This document shows positions 42,054-49,878 of a stretch of DNA of 64,000 bases, in pieces; position 1 is the first letter of the stretch; each line of letters starts with the position of its first letter. The notes beneath the pieces were generated by a model that was not told where the DNA came from, did no database searches, and saw nothing but the letters and a program-made list of their open reading frames with translations. Position numbers and translations under genes: made by a program. The stretch is from NCBI GenBank assembly GCA_003554105.1, contig PWFQ01000018.1, positions 58,683-122,682 of the forward strand, in the 5' to 3' direction. The stretch is from Clostridiaceae bacterium. GTDB lineage: Bacteria > Bacillota > Clostridia > Peptostreptococcales > T1SED10-28.

Positions 42054-43157
42054 CTACTCCTTATGACTGAGAAAGGCTTTCTTTGCTTCCAGTCTGAGTT
42101 TCCAAATTTTTGTGCCATGAGTGACCAAGACCCGGAAGGTTGCATAAAAGGGAACCGCTAAAATCATTCCAATCAGTCCGATCAACTGTCCTGCGATCAA
42201 TATGAGAAAAATAATCGTCACAGGATGGATGTTCAACTTCTTTCCGATGACCTGAGGTGCAATCAAGTTGCTTTCAATCTGTTGGATTACAATAACAGCA
42301 ATCACCGTAACAAGGGCAATAAACGGGGAAGTAAAAAGCGCCACAATAACGGCGGGCACACTCCCGATCCAAGGACCAAAGTAAGGAATCAGGTTTGTGA
42401 TTCCCGCAATAATAGCCAACAGAAGTGCATACTCCAGCCCGATAATCAGAAAAGCAATCAAACATAGAGTTCCCACACAAAGACAGACGATCCCCTGACC
42501 TTGTATGTACGAAGACAAAGTGTAATCGATGTCCATCAGGATGCTCCGCACTTCCTCATGTTGCTTTTGATGGAACAACTTGACAAAACTGTCCTGAAAC
42601 TTTTCAGAATCCTTCAACACATAGAAAAGAATAATCGGAAGGAGAACCAAAACAAACAAGGCATTTGCAACTGTCCCAAGAAGAGTTCCAAATCCGCTGA
42701 TGATTCCTCTACCCATACGGTTTAATGTATCCGATGCAGTTTCAATATATCCATCGATATCAATAAACTGATCATCCTGCAACTCACTGATTCGATTAAA
42801 CAAATCGATCTCGAAAACCCATTGTTCAATCCCTGAAATAATGCTTGGAATATTGTTGGCAAGACCCATGATCTGATTCTGCAGAATCGGACCGATTAAT
42901 GCCAATCCCAGCACCATGATCCCGATCAGCACCACGTATATGATCAGAATCGAGAAGCCTTTGGGAATTTTTTTATTGAGCAGATTCACAAAGGGTCGAA
43001 GCAGATAAAAAAGAAATCCTGCCAAGGCTAAAGGGATAAAAAGGGTTTGAAAGGCCACACGAAAGGGTGTGAAGAACCAATCAATCAAACTGCCCACATA
43101 AATAATTAAAAAGAGTAATAAAATATTTTTCCCGATCCTGTAAATTTTCTCATCCAT
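42054..43157 (-). CDS. AI-2E family transporter (PerM/YtvI type)
   Basis: A 367-residue membrane protein with about seven or eight helices and the family pattern: paired N-terminal helices, a central amphipathic region (about 95-165), then ILDIDYTLSSYIQGQGIV-like and NLIPYFGPWIGSVPAVIVAL (the highly conserved P-x-FG-P segment), and ESNLIAPQVIGKKLNIHP. Relatives include autoinducer-2 exporters and Na+/H+ antiporter-like proteins; the substrate here is unknown. The ATG at 43157 follows AAGGGG at about 9 nt. A weak hairpin lies after the stop, then the promoter for the structured RNA. Confidence 0.9.
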   Translation of the reverse strand: MDEKIYRIGKNILLLFLIIYVGSLIDWFFTPFRVAFQTLFIPLALAGFLFYLLRPFVNLLNKKIPKGFSILIIYVVLIGIMVLGLALIGPILQNQIMGLANNIPSIISGIEQWVFEIDLFNRISELQDDQFIDIDGYIETASDTLNRMGRGIISGFGTLLGTVANALFVLVLLPIILFYVLKDSEKFQDSFVKLFHQKQHEEVRSILMDIDYTLSSYIQGQGIVCLCVGTLCLIAFLIIGLEYALLLAIIAGITNLIPYFGPWIGSVPAVIVALFTSPFIALVTVIAVIVIQQIESNLIAPQVIGKKLNIHPVTIIFLILIAGQLIGLIGMILAVPFYATFRVLVTHGTKIWKLRLEAKKAFLSHKE

Positions 43158-43199
43158 TGACTATACCCCTTATTCTCATAGATTCAATTTTCGGGACGT

Positions 43200-43616
43200 T
43201 TATTCCCCGATGATTTTTACCAATACCCGTTTTTGCCGTTTACCGTCAAATTCTCCATAAAAAATTCTTTCCCATGTTCCGAAATCCAACTTCCCCTCAG
43301 TTACTGCAACCATTGCCTCTCTTCCCATAATGGTTCGCTTTAAATGTGCATCTGCATTATCTTCATAGCCGTTATGATCGTATTGGTTATAGGGTTTTTC
43401 AGGGGCCAGTTTTTCAAGAAATCGTTCAAAGTCCCGATGAAGACCAGGTTCATCGTCGTTAACAAATACGCTGGAAGTAATATGCATGGGATTCACCAGC
43501 AGCAGTCCTTCTTTGATGCCACTGTCACGCAAACATTGCTCCACCTCTGAGGTAATATTGATAAAAGCTCTTCTGGTGTCTGTATGAAACCGTAATTCTT
43601 TTCGATAGCTTTTCAT
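43200..43616 (-). CDS. YjbQ family protein (UPF0047)
   Basis: A 138-residue member of the YjbQ/UPF0047 family. Some members substitute for thiamine-phosphate synthase in vivo, but the true role is unsettled. Conserved features visible are [35 protein letters not shown] and [13 protein letters not shown], which carry the His and Asp residues of the trimeric active site. The start is the ATG at 43616, 7 nt after GGAGGG; the frame extends 19 codons upstream. It lies 59 nt behind the small zinc-ribbon gene and may share its transcript. Confidence 0.92.
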   Translation of the reverse strand: MKSYRKELRFHTDTRRAFINITSEVEQCLRDSGIKEGLLLVNPMHITSSVFVNDDEPGLHRDFERFLEKLAPEKPYNQYDHNGYEDNADAHLKRTIMGREAMVAVTEGKLDFGTWERIFYGEFDGKRQKRVLVKIIGE

Positions 43617-43675
43617 GAATTTCCCTCCATTGAGTTTTTGGTCCGTCACTATTATTTTATCATATAGCTCCATGT

Positions 43676-43846
43676 CTACAATACCTCTTGTTCTATCAAC
43701 TCCAAATGTTTTTTCTCACATAAATCCCCGGTCCCAAGATCAATATGCTCCATCTCTATCATTTTTTCCGGGGCAAATCCACTCCAGTATTCCGGTATCT
43801 GATGAGCAAATCCGCATTTATCACAACGGTAGTACACAACATCCAT
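43676..43846 (-). CDS. Small putative zinc-ribbon protein
   Basis: A 56-residue protein starting [21 protein letters not shown] CxxC knuckle (Cys8, Cys11) and a third cysteine near the C-terminus (GDLCEKKH), with nearby His residues, suggest a small zinc ribbon or rubredoxin-like fold. GGAGTGAGG lies before the ATG at 43846; the longer frame has no ribosome site. Followed by yjbQ on the same strand. No family name can be given. Confidence 0.65.
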   Translation of the reverse strand: MDVVYYRCDKCGFAHQIPEYWSGFAPEKMIEMEHIDLGTGDLCEKKHLELIEQEVL

Positions 43847-43911
43847 AATAACCTCACTCCTTTTTGATCTTCGTTCATTTTTCTCAGTGTAACATGAAAT
43901 CATTTTTGTGA

Positions 43912-43945
43912 CAAAAATAAAAAAAAGCCGGTGGCCTGCTTTCTA
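43912..43945 (-). terminator. Orphan terminator within a divergent intergenic region
   Basis: On the minus strand AAAGC and GCTTT enclose GG and CC, followed by TTTTTTTTATTTTT. No annotated gene ends here, so it implies an unannotated short transcript from the 43950-44150 interval. Confidence 0.6.
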
Positions 43946-43949
43946 AAAA

Positions 43950-44018
43950 TTATTCCTGTTTAATATGCACTGAAGTAACCACTGGATCCTTATATCCTTT
44001 TAAATAACTGTCACTCAT
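43950..44018 (-). CDS. Candidate 22-residue small ORF
   Basis: The frame reads MSDSYLKGYKDPVVTSVHIK and two more residues, with an in-frame stop four codons upstream. It ends 5 nt before the orphan terminator. A ribosome site is poor: AAAGGGTGG lies about 18 nt upstream. It could be a small protein, a leader peptide, a gene remnant or chance. Confidence 0.25.
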   Translation of the reverse strand: MSDSYLKGYKDPVVTSVHIKQE

Positions 44019-44177
44019 CGCTATTTAAAATAGGTCCACCCTTTACAATCCCTTTGTTTTATGAGAAATTTCTGAAGAATAAAAGTTCGGGATTTCCTGA
44101 TTCTTTTTTAACATACTGGACCGGCACTTTTCTTAAATGCTATACTGAGTAATAAAACGATAAAAGAGGTGTTATTT

Positions 44178-44993
44178 ATGGAACAGCATAGTCATTCTTC
44201 ACGTGAAATAGAAACTACATTGCAAACTCTTTCTCCGGACACGGTCATTGGGGAATTTTCCGGTCGCGACAGTGTGGCAGCAATTCTTCAGGCATTGAAA
44301 GATCCCGAAATCAATTACATTCTTCCCGTCATTTCTTTTGCAGGGACAGAATATGGAAGTATTCAGGGTTTAAAATCCAACTATCAACGGTTACTTAAGA
44401 GAGTGGAAAGCCTTTACGGTAAAGAGAAGCATATCTATCCTTTAGTCTATTACAGTAACCCTAAATTATGGAGTGTTTTAAATGGACGCCTCGTGAACTC
44501 TCTTGTCCACACCTATAATTTTTACACACCTTGCATCGGATGCCATATGTATTTCCACCTGTTAAGGGTTCCCATGGCTCTGAAAATCGGAAAGCAGATT
44601 GTTTCAGGAGAACGACTTCGTCATGACCACCGGGTTAAATTGAATCAACTGGGAATTTCTCTGGATGCCTATAAGAAAGTCCTTGATGAATTGAATGTAA
44701 CCCTTCACTTTCCCATCAAAGAAGTTGAGGAAGGCGATCGGATCAAAGACATTCTGGGGTGGGACTGGGAAGAGGGAGAAGAACACCCGAGTTGTGTCTA
44801 TAGCGGAAATTACGCAGACATGAAGAAAAAAACCTGCTATAAGAAAAAGAACCTTCAGCATTTTCTTGATGATTTTCTTGTTCCAGTCTCCATTGAGCTG
44901 GGCAAAATTCTTACCAAGAACCCCGACGCATCTCTTAACGAGCTGGAGAAGCCTCTCTATGCATGGGAAAAGAGAATTAAGCCATCAAAATAA
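44178..44993 (+). CDS. PP-loop ATP pyrophosphatase family protein (COG2117-like)
   Basis: A 271-residue protein with an N-terminal PP-loop, GEFSGRDSVAAI (SGRDS at 28-32). This is the adenylating motif of enzymes that activate substrates with ATP, such as tRNA thiolases. A CIGCHMYFH motif (Cys119, Cys122, His123) and VSGERLRHDHRVKLNQ follow, a pattern I associate with COG2117, predicted RNA-modifying or sulfur-transfer proteins. Further cysteines in HPSCVYSG and KKTCYKKK could complete a metal or Fe-S site. GAGGTG before the ATG at 44178 fixes the start. Substrate unknown. The end overlaps that of convergent thpR by 9 nt. Confidence 0.72.
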   Translation: MEQHSHSSREIETTLQTLSPDTVIGEFSGRDSVAAILQALKDPEINYILPVISFAGTEYGSIQGLKSNYQRLLKRVESLYGKEKHIYPLVYYSNPKLWSVLNGRLVNSLVHTYNFYTPCIGCHMYFHLLRVPMALKIGKQIVSGERLRHDHRVKLNQLGISLDAYKKVLDELNVTLHFPIKEVEEGDRIKDILGWDWEEGEEHPSCVYSGNYADMKKKTCYKKKNLQHFLDDFLVPVSIELGKILTKNPDASLNELEKPLYAWEKRIKPSK

Positions 44994-45569
44994 TCGAATA
45001 TGACCCGAGTCCATTCTTTTACCTGATAGCGGGTATTCTTTTAAAATCCGATACACCAGCTTTCCATCCTGCCTTGTACTCTCCATGAGTACAATTGATG
45101 TAACATGCACACTCACTTCAAATGGTTCCCGGTTATGCTTTATTTTTGACCAGGAATCATTTGAAATCCGTACTTTCCTTCCCAGAGTCATATGTGCTTG
45201 ATAGGGTCTGCTCTCTTTTGGAAGCCCCTGTTCATACAGTGCCTCTTCAACGTCGTTATTCAACGCAAAAATTTTCTCCTTCCCCCTCTTCACTGCGAGC
45301 CAGGGAATTATTGTCTGCCCTCTTGTAAATCCATCCAGCCCTCCGATTTGAAGAGTAAATGAATGATGTGCCTTTGCAATGGAGGATAATGTGCCATCAA
45401 TCTTCATAATTTCTTCCTCTGTCACTTCTCCGATGAACTTTATGGTCAGGTGAAAATTGTTCCAGTCTGTAAACTTTCCGCTGATGCTTCCCTCGATTAA
45501 TTCTTTCTGCACCTCGGCAAATGACTTTTTTGTTTTATCATCAAAGGGTACAGCAATGAACACCCTCAT
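44985..45569 (-). CDS. thpR: RNA 2',3'-cyclic phosphodiesterase
   Basis: A 194-residue 2H phosphoesterase (ThpR/LigT). The two catalytic HxT motifs are NFHLTIKFIGE near residue 42 and QAHMTLGRK near 124. The protein opens MRVFIAVPFDD, as is usual. It hydrolyses 2',3'-cyclic phosphate RNA ends and can join tRNA halves in vitro. The gene follows the acetyltransferase gene on the same strand by 17 nt, so the two may form an operon. The ribosome site is GGTGG. Confidence 0.93.
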   Translation of the reverse strand: MRVFIAVPFDDKTKKSFAEVQKELIEGSISGKFTDWNNFHLTIKFIGEVTEEEIMKIDGTLSSIAKAHHSFTLQIGGLDGFTRGQTIIPWLAVKRGKEKIFALNNDVEEALYEQGLPKESRPYQAHMTLGRKVRISNDSWSKIKHNREPFEVSVHVTSIVLMESTRQDGKLVYRILKEYPLSGKRMDSGHIRLF

Positions 45570-45586
45570 AGTTCCACCACCTTATT

Positions 45587-46066
45587 CTAGTTATCCAGTG
45601 AAAGCGATAAGACCAACTCTCCACAATCTAGCTTCACCCCGGTATCTCTAAATCCATAGGCTCTGTAAAACTCGTAGGGAGATGCTCCCCCTAACTCAAC
45701 AGAGGTTTTTAGCTCCTTGACCCCGTCTTTTTTACATTTCTCTACAATCAGATCGAGAACATCCTTTCCATACCCCTTCCCCTGGAAATCACCACCAATC
45801 ATGAACCTCCATAGATAATGGCTTGGCAACTCTCCTGCTTTCCTCTCCTCGGGGTTATCCAGCTCCAGCATCATAAATCCCACAGGCTTTCCCTCTGCAT
45901 AAATGGCTCTCGGCCAACTGATGCCTGGATACATTGAGGCTTCAGCAATGGAATAATCATTTGGCGCAACACATTTCTGCTGTTCTGTTGTCAGTGTTTG
46001 ACTCAATTTCACAACATCATAAAAATTATGATGATCAAGCCTTTCTAATACAACCCGCTTTACCAT
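45587..46066 (-). CDS. GNAT acetyltransferase, spermidine/diamine acetyltransferase-like
   Basis: A 159-residue GNAT protein resembling BltD-type polyamine acetyltransferases. It has PVGFMMLELDNPEE, then YLWRFMIGGDFQGKGYGKDV (acetyl-CoA loop QGKGYG), and a C-terminal SPYEFYRAYGFRDTG. The start at 46066 follows GAGGAGGG by 6 nt, 17 codons inside the longest frame. Polyamine specificity is only an inference from the overall pattern. It heads a likely two-gene operon with thpR. Confidence 0.85.
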   Translation of the reverse strand: MVKRVVLERLDHHNFYDVVKLSQTLTTEQQKCVAPNDYSIAEASMYPGISWPRAIYAEGKPVGFMMLELDNPEERKAGELPSHYLWRFMIGGDFQGKGYGKDVLDLIVEKCKKDGVKELKTSVELGGASPYEFYRAYGFRDTGVKLDCGELVLSLSLDN

Positions 46067-46229
46067 TTGTAACCCTCCTCGAATTTTATGCGTTCTTCTT
46101 TTCAGTGTACCCTCCATTCAAGCCTTCGCCATCCGCCCCTAGACGGATTTCACTGATTAATCCGATATTCTTCGGGTATCAAAAAATCAGGAGAGATAAG
46201 AACCATATTTCCATAAAGGAGGATTTTCA

Positions 46230-46742
46230 ATGAAAAAAATTGGTGTTCTATTAGGAAAACTGTACGAAGAAAGTGAATACAGCGAACCGGCAAAAGCCTT
46301 TAAGGACGCCGGATATGAGCTGGTTCATATCGGGAAGGAAAAAGGGGAAGAGGTCTTCGATAAAAACAGGGAAAACCCAGTGAAAATTGATGCTGTAGCA
46401 AAGGATGTTTCTCCCGATGACTTTATGGGGCTATTGATTCCCGGTGGATTCTCCCCGGATGTTCTGCGATCTGATGACAGTATTGTGGACTTTGTAAGGA
46501 ATTACTTCACCTTGGATAAACCTCTTTTTACAATCTGCCATGGTCCTCAACTCCTTGTTACCGCTGAGGTTCTACGAGGAAGAACTCTCACCTGCTATAA
46601 ATCAATTATCGTGGACGTGAAGAATGCCGGTGCAAACTATGTGGATCGGGAAGTTGTGGTCGATCGAAACCTTGTAACCAGCAGAACTCCAAAAGATTTA
46701 CCGGTATTTATCAAAGCCTCTCTTAAAAAATTAAATGAGTAA
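46230..46742 (+). CDS. DJ-1/PfpI family protein
   Basis: A 170-residue class I glutamine-amidotransferase-like protein of the PfpI/YfkM kind. The nucleophile elbow is TICHGPQLL (Cys near residue 104 followed by His), and GGFSPDVLR contributes the oxyanion region. Family members act as deglycases, proteases or chaperones, and the specific role here is unknown. AAAGGAGG precedes the ATG. Monocistronic with a strong terminator. Confidence 0.92.
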   Translation: MKKIGVLLGKLYEESEYSEPAKAFKDAGYELVHIGKEKGEEVFDKNRENPVKIDAVAKDVSPDDFMGLLIPGGFSPDVLRSDDSIVDFVRNYFTLDKPLFTICHGPQLLVTAEVLRGRTLTCYKSIIVDVKNAGANYVDREVVVDRNLVTSRTPKDLPVFIKASLKKLNE

Positions 46743-46746
46743 TCTC

Positions 46747-46785
46747 AAAACCCCCTTATTCAAAATCGGATAAAGGGGGGTTTTT
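46747..46785. terminator. Bidirectional terminator
   Basis: AAAACCCCCTTA and TAAAGGGGGGTTTTT form a long stem between the convergent PfpI and hydrolase genes. Confidence 0.85.
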
Positions 46786-47752
46786 ATGAGGAGAAATCAC
46801 TCAAATATTCCAGCAGTCGCTGATTAAATTCGTCGGAATCGGTTTCCATGGGACAATGACCACTCTCCTCAATAATCACCAGCTGTGAATTCTGCAATGC
46901 TTCCTCTAAGCGGATCCCTTCATTTAAGGAAATCCAGGCATCCTCTTCCCCCCAAATGAGCAAAGAGGGGATGGCAATCTCCTGAATCTCTTCTTTTCGA
47001 AAGCTTGTTGTGGTGGTCATCAAATCTCCCCACGCCCTTCCTGTCCCAGGTTCCCTGAGGGGGTCCAAGTATCCTCTCAGTTCGTCCTCACTAATCCTCC
47101 TGCCATAAGCGGATTCCAGAACTCCTTCCAGTCGGTTTTCCCTGAAAAATATACGTTCTCCCAACACACCAACCATTCTCTTAATCGGTGGATATGAAAG
47201 TATCTTCCTTGTTCTTGGCGGTTCATTCATCACAGCGCCTGCAACATAGGTTAAAGACTGGATGTCATAGGGTCTATTTAAGGCCATGGCGGTAATCACT
47301 CCCCCACCCATAGAGTGCCCCACCAGATGATATCCTTGGCTTTTCTTGATCCTTCCCCGATTTTCCAAATCATCCAGAAGTCCAAAGACCCAGCGGCTTC
47401 GATTTCCCTGGGAGTGAATGAGTCCCGTCTTCCGTGAGCTATATCCGAAAGCAGGCAAATCCAAAGCAACCACAGGAAACCCCTCTTCCACAAACGGATC
47501 TATGTTTTCTCTCCATGAGAAAGTCGATCCCCCTAATCCATGAATATAAACGATGGGATCATGAATCGTCTGCTCCGGAATCCAAAGTCGGTAGTGAAGA
47601 TCCACCCCGTCCACCGAAATCCACTGGCTGTTATCAAAAACTTTTTCCGGAGTCCCTACACTCTGAGTGGACAAAGGAATAAGAAAAGGAACTCCATGCA
47701 TCAACAAAATGAGTAAAAAAACTATACCCATGACTTTCATTTTTAATGACAT
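46784..47752 (-). CDS. Membrane-anchored or secreted alpha/beta hydrolase
   Basis: A 322-residue hydrolase with an N-terminal signal/anchor helix (about 6-25). The alpha/beta fold shows the oxyanion segment VYIHGLGGSTFSW, the nucleophile elbow VGHSMGGG, an Asp in LIWGEEDAW and the catalytic His in EESGHCPMETD. It belongs to the broad esterase/epoxide-hydrolase group and the substrate is unknown. GGAGGAAAATTC precedes the ATG. Likely faces outside the membrane. Confidence 0.88.
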   Translation of the reverse strand: MSLKMKVMGIVFLLILLMHGVPFLIPLSTQSVGTPEKVFDNSQWISVDGVDLHYRLWIPEQTIHDPIVYIHGLGGSTFSWRENIDPFVEEGFPVVALDLPAFGYSSRKTGLIHSQGNRSRWVFGLLDDLENRGRIKKSQGYHLVGHSMGGGVITAMALNRPYDIQSLTYVAGAVMNEPPRTRKILSYPPIKRMVGVLGERIFFRENRLEGVLESAYGRRISEDELRGYLDPLREPGTGRAWGDLMTTTTSFRKEEIQEIAIPSLLIWGEEDAWISLNEGIRLEEALQNSQLVIIEESGHCPMETDSDEFNQRLLEYLSDFSS

Positions 47753-47872
47753 TGAATTTTCCTCCTGTGTTTTACTGTATGCACCTAAAAGCCGTTTATG
47801 CTATACTAATGTTCTACTGAAACATACTTACCCTTTAAGAATGAAAAAAACCAAAGAAAGAGTGATATTTCA

Positions 47873-48538
47873 ATGGAAAAAATCTTTGAGCAAAGGCTTC
47901 CTTTTTTTAAAACCCTCAGCCCTGAGGAGAAGCGGACGTTCATTCAAAAAAGTCAGTTCCTTGAAGGAGAAGCCGGAAAAGTCATCATCGAGGCCGGTGC
48001 TCTTTGCCGCATGGTCTACTTTGTCCTGGAAGGCCGTCTTCGCGTCTATAAGCTTTCGGAAGACGGGAGGGAGATCACGCTCTATAGAGCTGCAAAGGGC
48101 GAGGCTTGCCTCTTTACCCTTACTTGCATTATGGGAGAAGAAGGTCTCGATACGATCACTGTCGTTGAAGACAAAGCCAAGCTTGTTGGTATTCCTTCGG
48201 AATACTTTGAAAGCCTTATGGGAAACAACCTGGAATTCCAACGATACTTTCTTCGCCGGCTGTTGATGAAAATATCCAATCTCGTGATGCTCACAGAAGA
48301 AATTACTTTTTTCTCGATTGAGAGCCGTTTAGCCAAATACCTCCTGAATCTGTACGAACAGGAGAAAACCACAACCCTTTCCGTTACCCATGAAAAAATT
48401 GCTTTTGAGATCGGGACAGCCAGAGAAGTTGTGAGTCGAATGCTGAAAGTCTTTCAAAAACAAAAGATTTTGAATATGTCCCGGGGAAAAATCACTCTCC
48501 TGTCCATAAAAAAGTTAGAAAAATTTCTTCCTCTGTGA
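47873..48538 (+). CDS. Crp/Fnr family transcriptional regulator
   Basis: A 221-residue Crp/Fnr regulator. The effector barrel (about 15-125) includes VYFVLEGRLRVYKLSEDGRE and a cysteine-containing EACLFTLTCIMG segment. The winged helix has IGTAREVVSRMLKVF as recognition helix. The pair of cysteines (LCRM and ACLFTLTC) differs from the FNR pattern; similar proteins in Clostridia often sit by sulfur or redox genes. An extended -10 (TGCTATACT) lies about 70 nt upstream. The DUF302 gene follows 80 nt downstream in the same direction, with a TGTGA-N5-TCACG dyad at the junction. Confidence 0.88.
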   Translation: MEKIFEQRLPFFKTLSPEEKRTFIQKSQFLEGEAGKVIIEAGALCRMVYFVLEGRLRVYKLSEDGREITLYRAAKGEACLFTLTCIMGEEGLDTITVVEDKAKLVGIPSEYFESLMGNNLEFQRYFLRRLLMKISNLVMLTEEITFFSIESRLAKYLLNLYEQEKTTTLSVTHEKIAFEIGTAREVVSRMLKVFQKQKILNMSRGKITLLSIKKLEKFLPL

Positions 48539-48548
48539 TTAAGTCACG
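48534..48548. promoter_or_regulatory. TGTGA-N5-TCACG dyad overlapping a stop codon
   Basis: The left half includes the TGA of the regulator gene; the repeat lies 71 nt before the DUF302 gene. The spacer is 5 rather than 6 bases. It is a candidate site for the adjacent regulator. Confidence 0.4.
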
Positions 48549-48618
48549 GTAAAATCCTCCTCTCTTTGTTAAGATAAGTTTAGATTCAATCACAGAGAGA
48601 CAAAAAGGAGGATGTATA

Positions 48619-49110
48619 ATGGATCAAAAAAACCGAAACAGAACAATTCTATTTGTCATTATTGCATTGGTGGCAGGAGGTTTATTAACCGGGTTTACCC
48701 TCTACCAAAGTGCACCAAATGTTATGATGATGGAAGATATTAGTCCCTATGATTTTGATGAAACCACAGCACGGTTTGAAGAGGAAGTAGAAGCAGCCGG
48801 TTGGTCAATTGCCGGAATGCACGATATGCAGGAGATCCTTGCAGGTCATGGACATGAGGTTGACCGCATTCAGATTTATGAGCTTTGCTCTTCCAAATAT
48901 TCTGCTGTTATTCTTGAGGAAGATGACGAACGAATCGTTTCTCCATTAATGCCTTGTAGAATTTCCATCTATGAGAAATCCGACGGAAATACCTACATCG
49001 CACGAATGAATTCAAAATTAATGGCACGACCCTTTGGAGGAATCATCAACGATGTCATGCAGCAGGCAGCCGATGAAACCGAGGAAATTTTGGAGAATAT
49101 CCTGGAATAA
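48619..49110 (+). CDS. Membrane-anchored DUF302 protein
   Basis: A 163-residue protein with one N-terminal membrane helix (about 10-30) and an extracytoplasmic DUF302 domain (about 45-150). Conserved features are the FEEEVEAAGWSIAGMHDMQEIL start, YELCSSKYSAVIL and MPCRISIYEKSDG with its Pro-Cys-Arg. DUF302 proteins form a swapped beta dimer that may bind small ligands or metal, and they are often linked with sulfide or heavy-metal genes. AAAGGAGG precedes the ATG. It is probably controlled by the preceding Crp/Fnr protein. Confidence 0.88.
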   Translation: MDQKNRNRTILFVIIALVAGGLLTGFTLYQSAPNVMMMEDISPYDFDETTARFEEEVEAAGWSIAGMHDMQEILAGHGHEVDRIQIYELCSSKYSAVILEEDDERIVSPLMPCRISIYEKSDGNTYIARMNSKLMARPFGGIINDVMQQAADETEEILENILE

Positions 49111-49123
49111 CTTAATCAATCAC

Positions 49124-49154
49124 AAAAAAAGAGGCCTTGCCGGCCTCTTTTTTT
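49124..49154. terminator. Bidirectional terminator
   Basis: AAAAAAAGAGGCC and GGCCTCTTTTTTT with a short loop, between the convergent DUF302 and ABC permease genes. Confidence 0.9.
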
Positions 49155-49160
49155 ATGTCA

Positions 49161-49877
49161 TTATTCGGTTTCCAGGGATTTCAGTTGAACACCGATTAGT
49201 ATAAGAGCCACAAGAATAAATCCTGCCAGAACTGCAAAATTCACACCTTCAATTCCATCACTGCTGAGAATTTTCATCCCATGGGTTGCAGGAAGCAACA
49301 AGCCAGCAATTTCCAGTGGTCTTGGCAGCATCTCCGATGGGAACATAATTCCCGACAGCATCATTGAAGGCAGAAATACAGCCTGGGAAAGCATCGTTAC
49401 TTTTGAAGAGCTTTTACCATAGAGACCAATCAACAATCCCAACAGCAAGGTTGCCAAAGTAAAAAGTGCGACTCCGAGCAGGAAAGAAACCAGATTCTCC
49501 GGTTGAACTGCATTGTAGAACATAGGCGCTGTAAAATATATGATTGTTGCAACAATGCTTAAGTTGATAAATCCTGAAATCACTGTTGTCGAAAGAATTG
49601 TATGCATGGGAATGCCAACGGATCGAAAGGTTTTTCTGAGATCCTTTCCAATGTACTCGATAATCCCTGAAGGAGTGCCGATAAACGCTCCCATAGTCAC
49701 AGTAAAAATCGTCATCGTTGCAATTAAGGTTTCTTTTGCTTCCGGCATGATCGAAGTAAAGACTGCTCCCATAACGAAAAAGAATACTAAGGGAACGCCA
49801 TAATAGGTGATAAAAATTTCGGAACTTCTGATATCCAGTTTTGTTTTTAAACCCAAGGTGAATAAAAAACTTTTCAT
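49161..49877 (-). CDS. ABC-2 type transporter permease
   Basis: A 238-residue membrane protein with six helices in the ABC-2 pattern, including the segment LPSMMLSGIMFPSEMLPRPLEIAG typical of drug/bacteriocin exporter permeases. It forms an exporter with the ATPase encoded immediately upstream (1-nt gap), under the MerR-type regulator. Substrate unknown. AAGGAGG lies before the ATG, inside the end of the upstream gene. Confidence 0.9.
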   Translation of the reverse strand: MKSFLFTLGLKTKLDIRSSEIFITYYGVPLVFFFVMGAVFTSIMPEAKETLIATMTIFTVTMGAFIGTPSGIIEYIGKDLRKTFRSVGIPMHTILSTTVISGFINLSIVATIIYFTAPMFYNAVQPENLVSFLLGVALFTLATLLLGLLIGLYGKSSSKVTMLSQAVFLPSMMLSGIMFPSEMLPRPLEIAGLLLPATHGMKILSSDGIEGVNFAVLAGFILVALILIGVQLKSLETE

Positions 49878-49878
49878 T

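Larger units (their letters stand above)
43847..44177. other. Intergenic region with minus-strand terminator and a candidate 22-codon ORF
   Basis: About 330 nt between divergent genes. It contains the minus-strand small ORF at 43950-44018, a hairpin terminator with a long T-run at 43912-43945, and, for the plus-strand PP-loop gene, an extended -10 (TGCTATACT) near 44144-44152. No other gene is seen. Confidence 0.5.
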
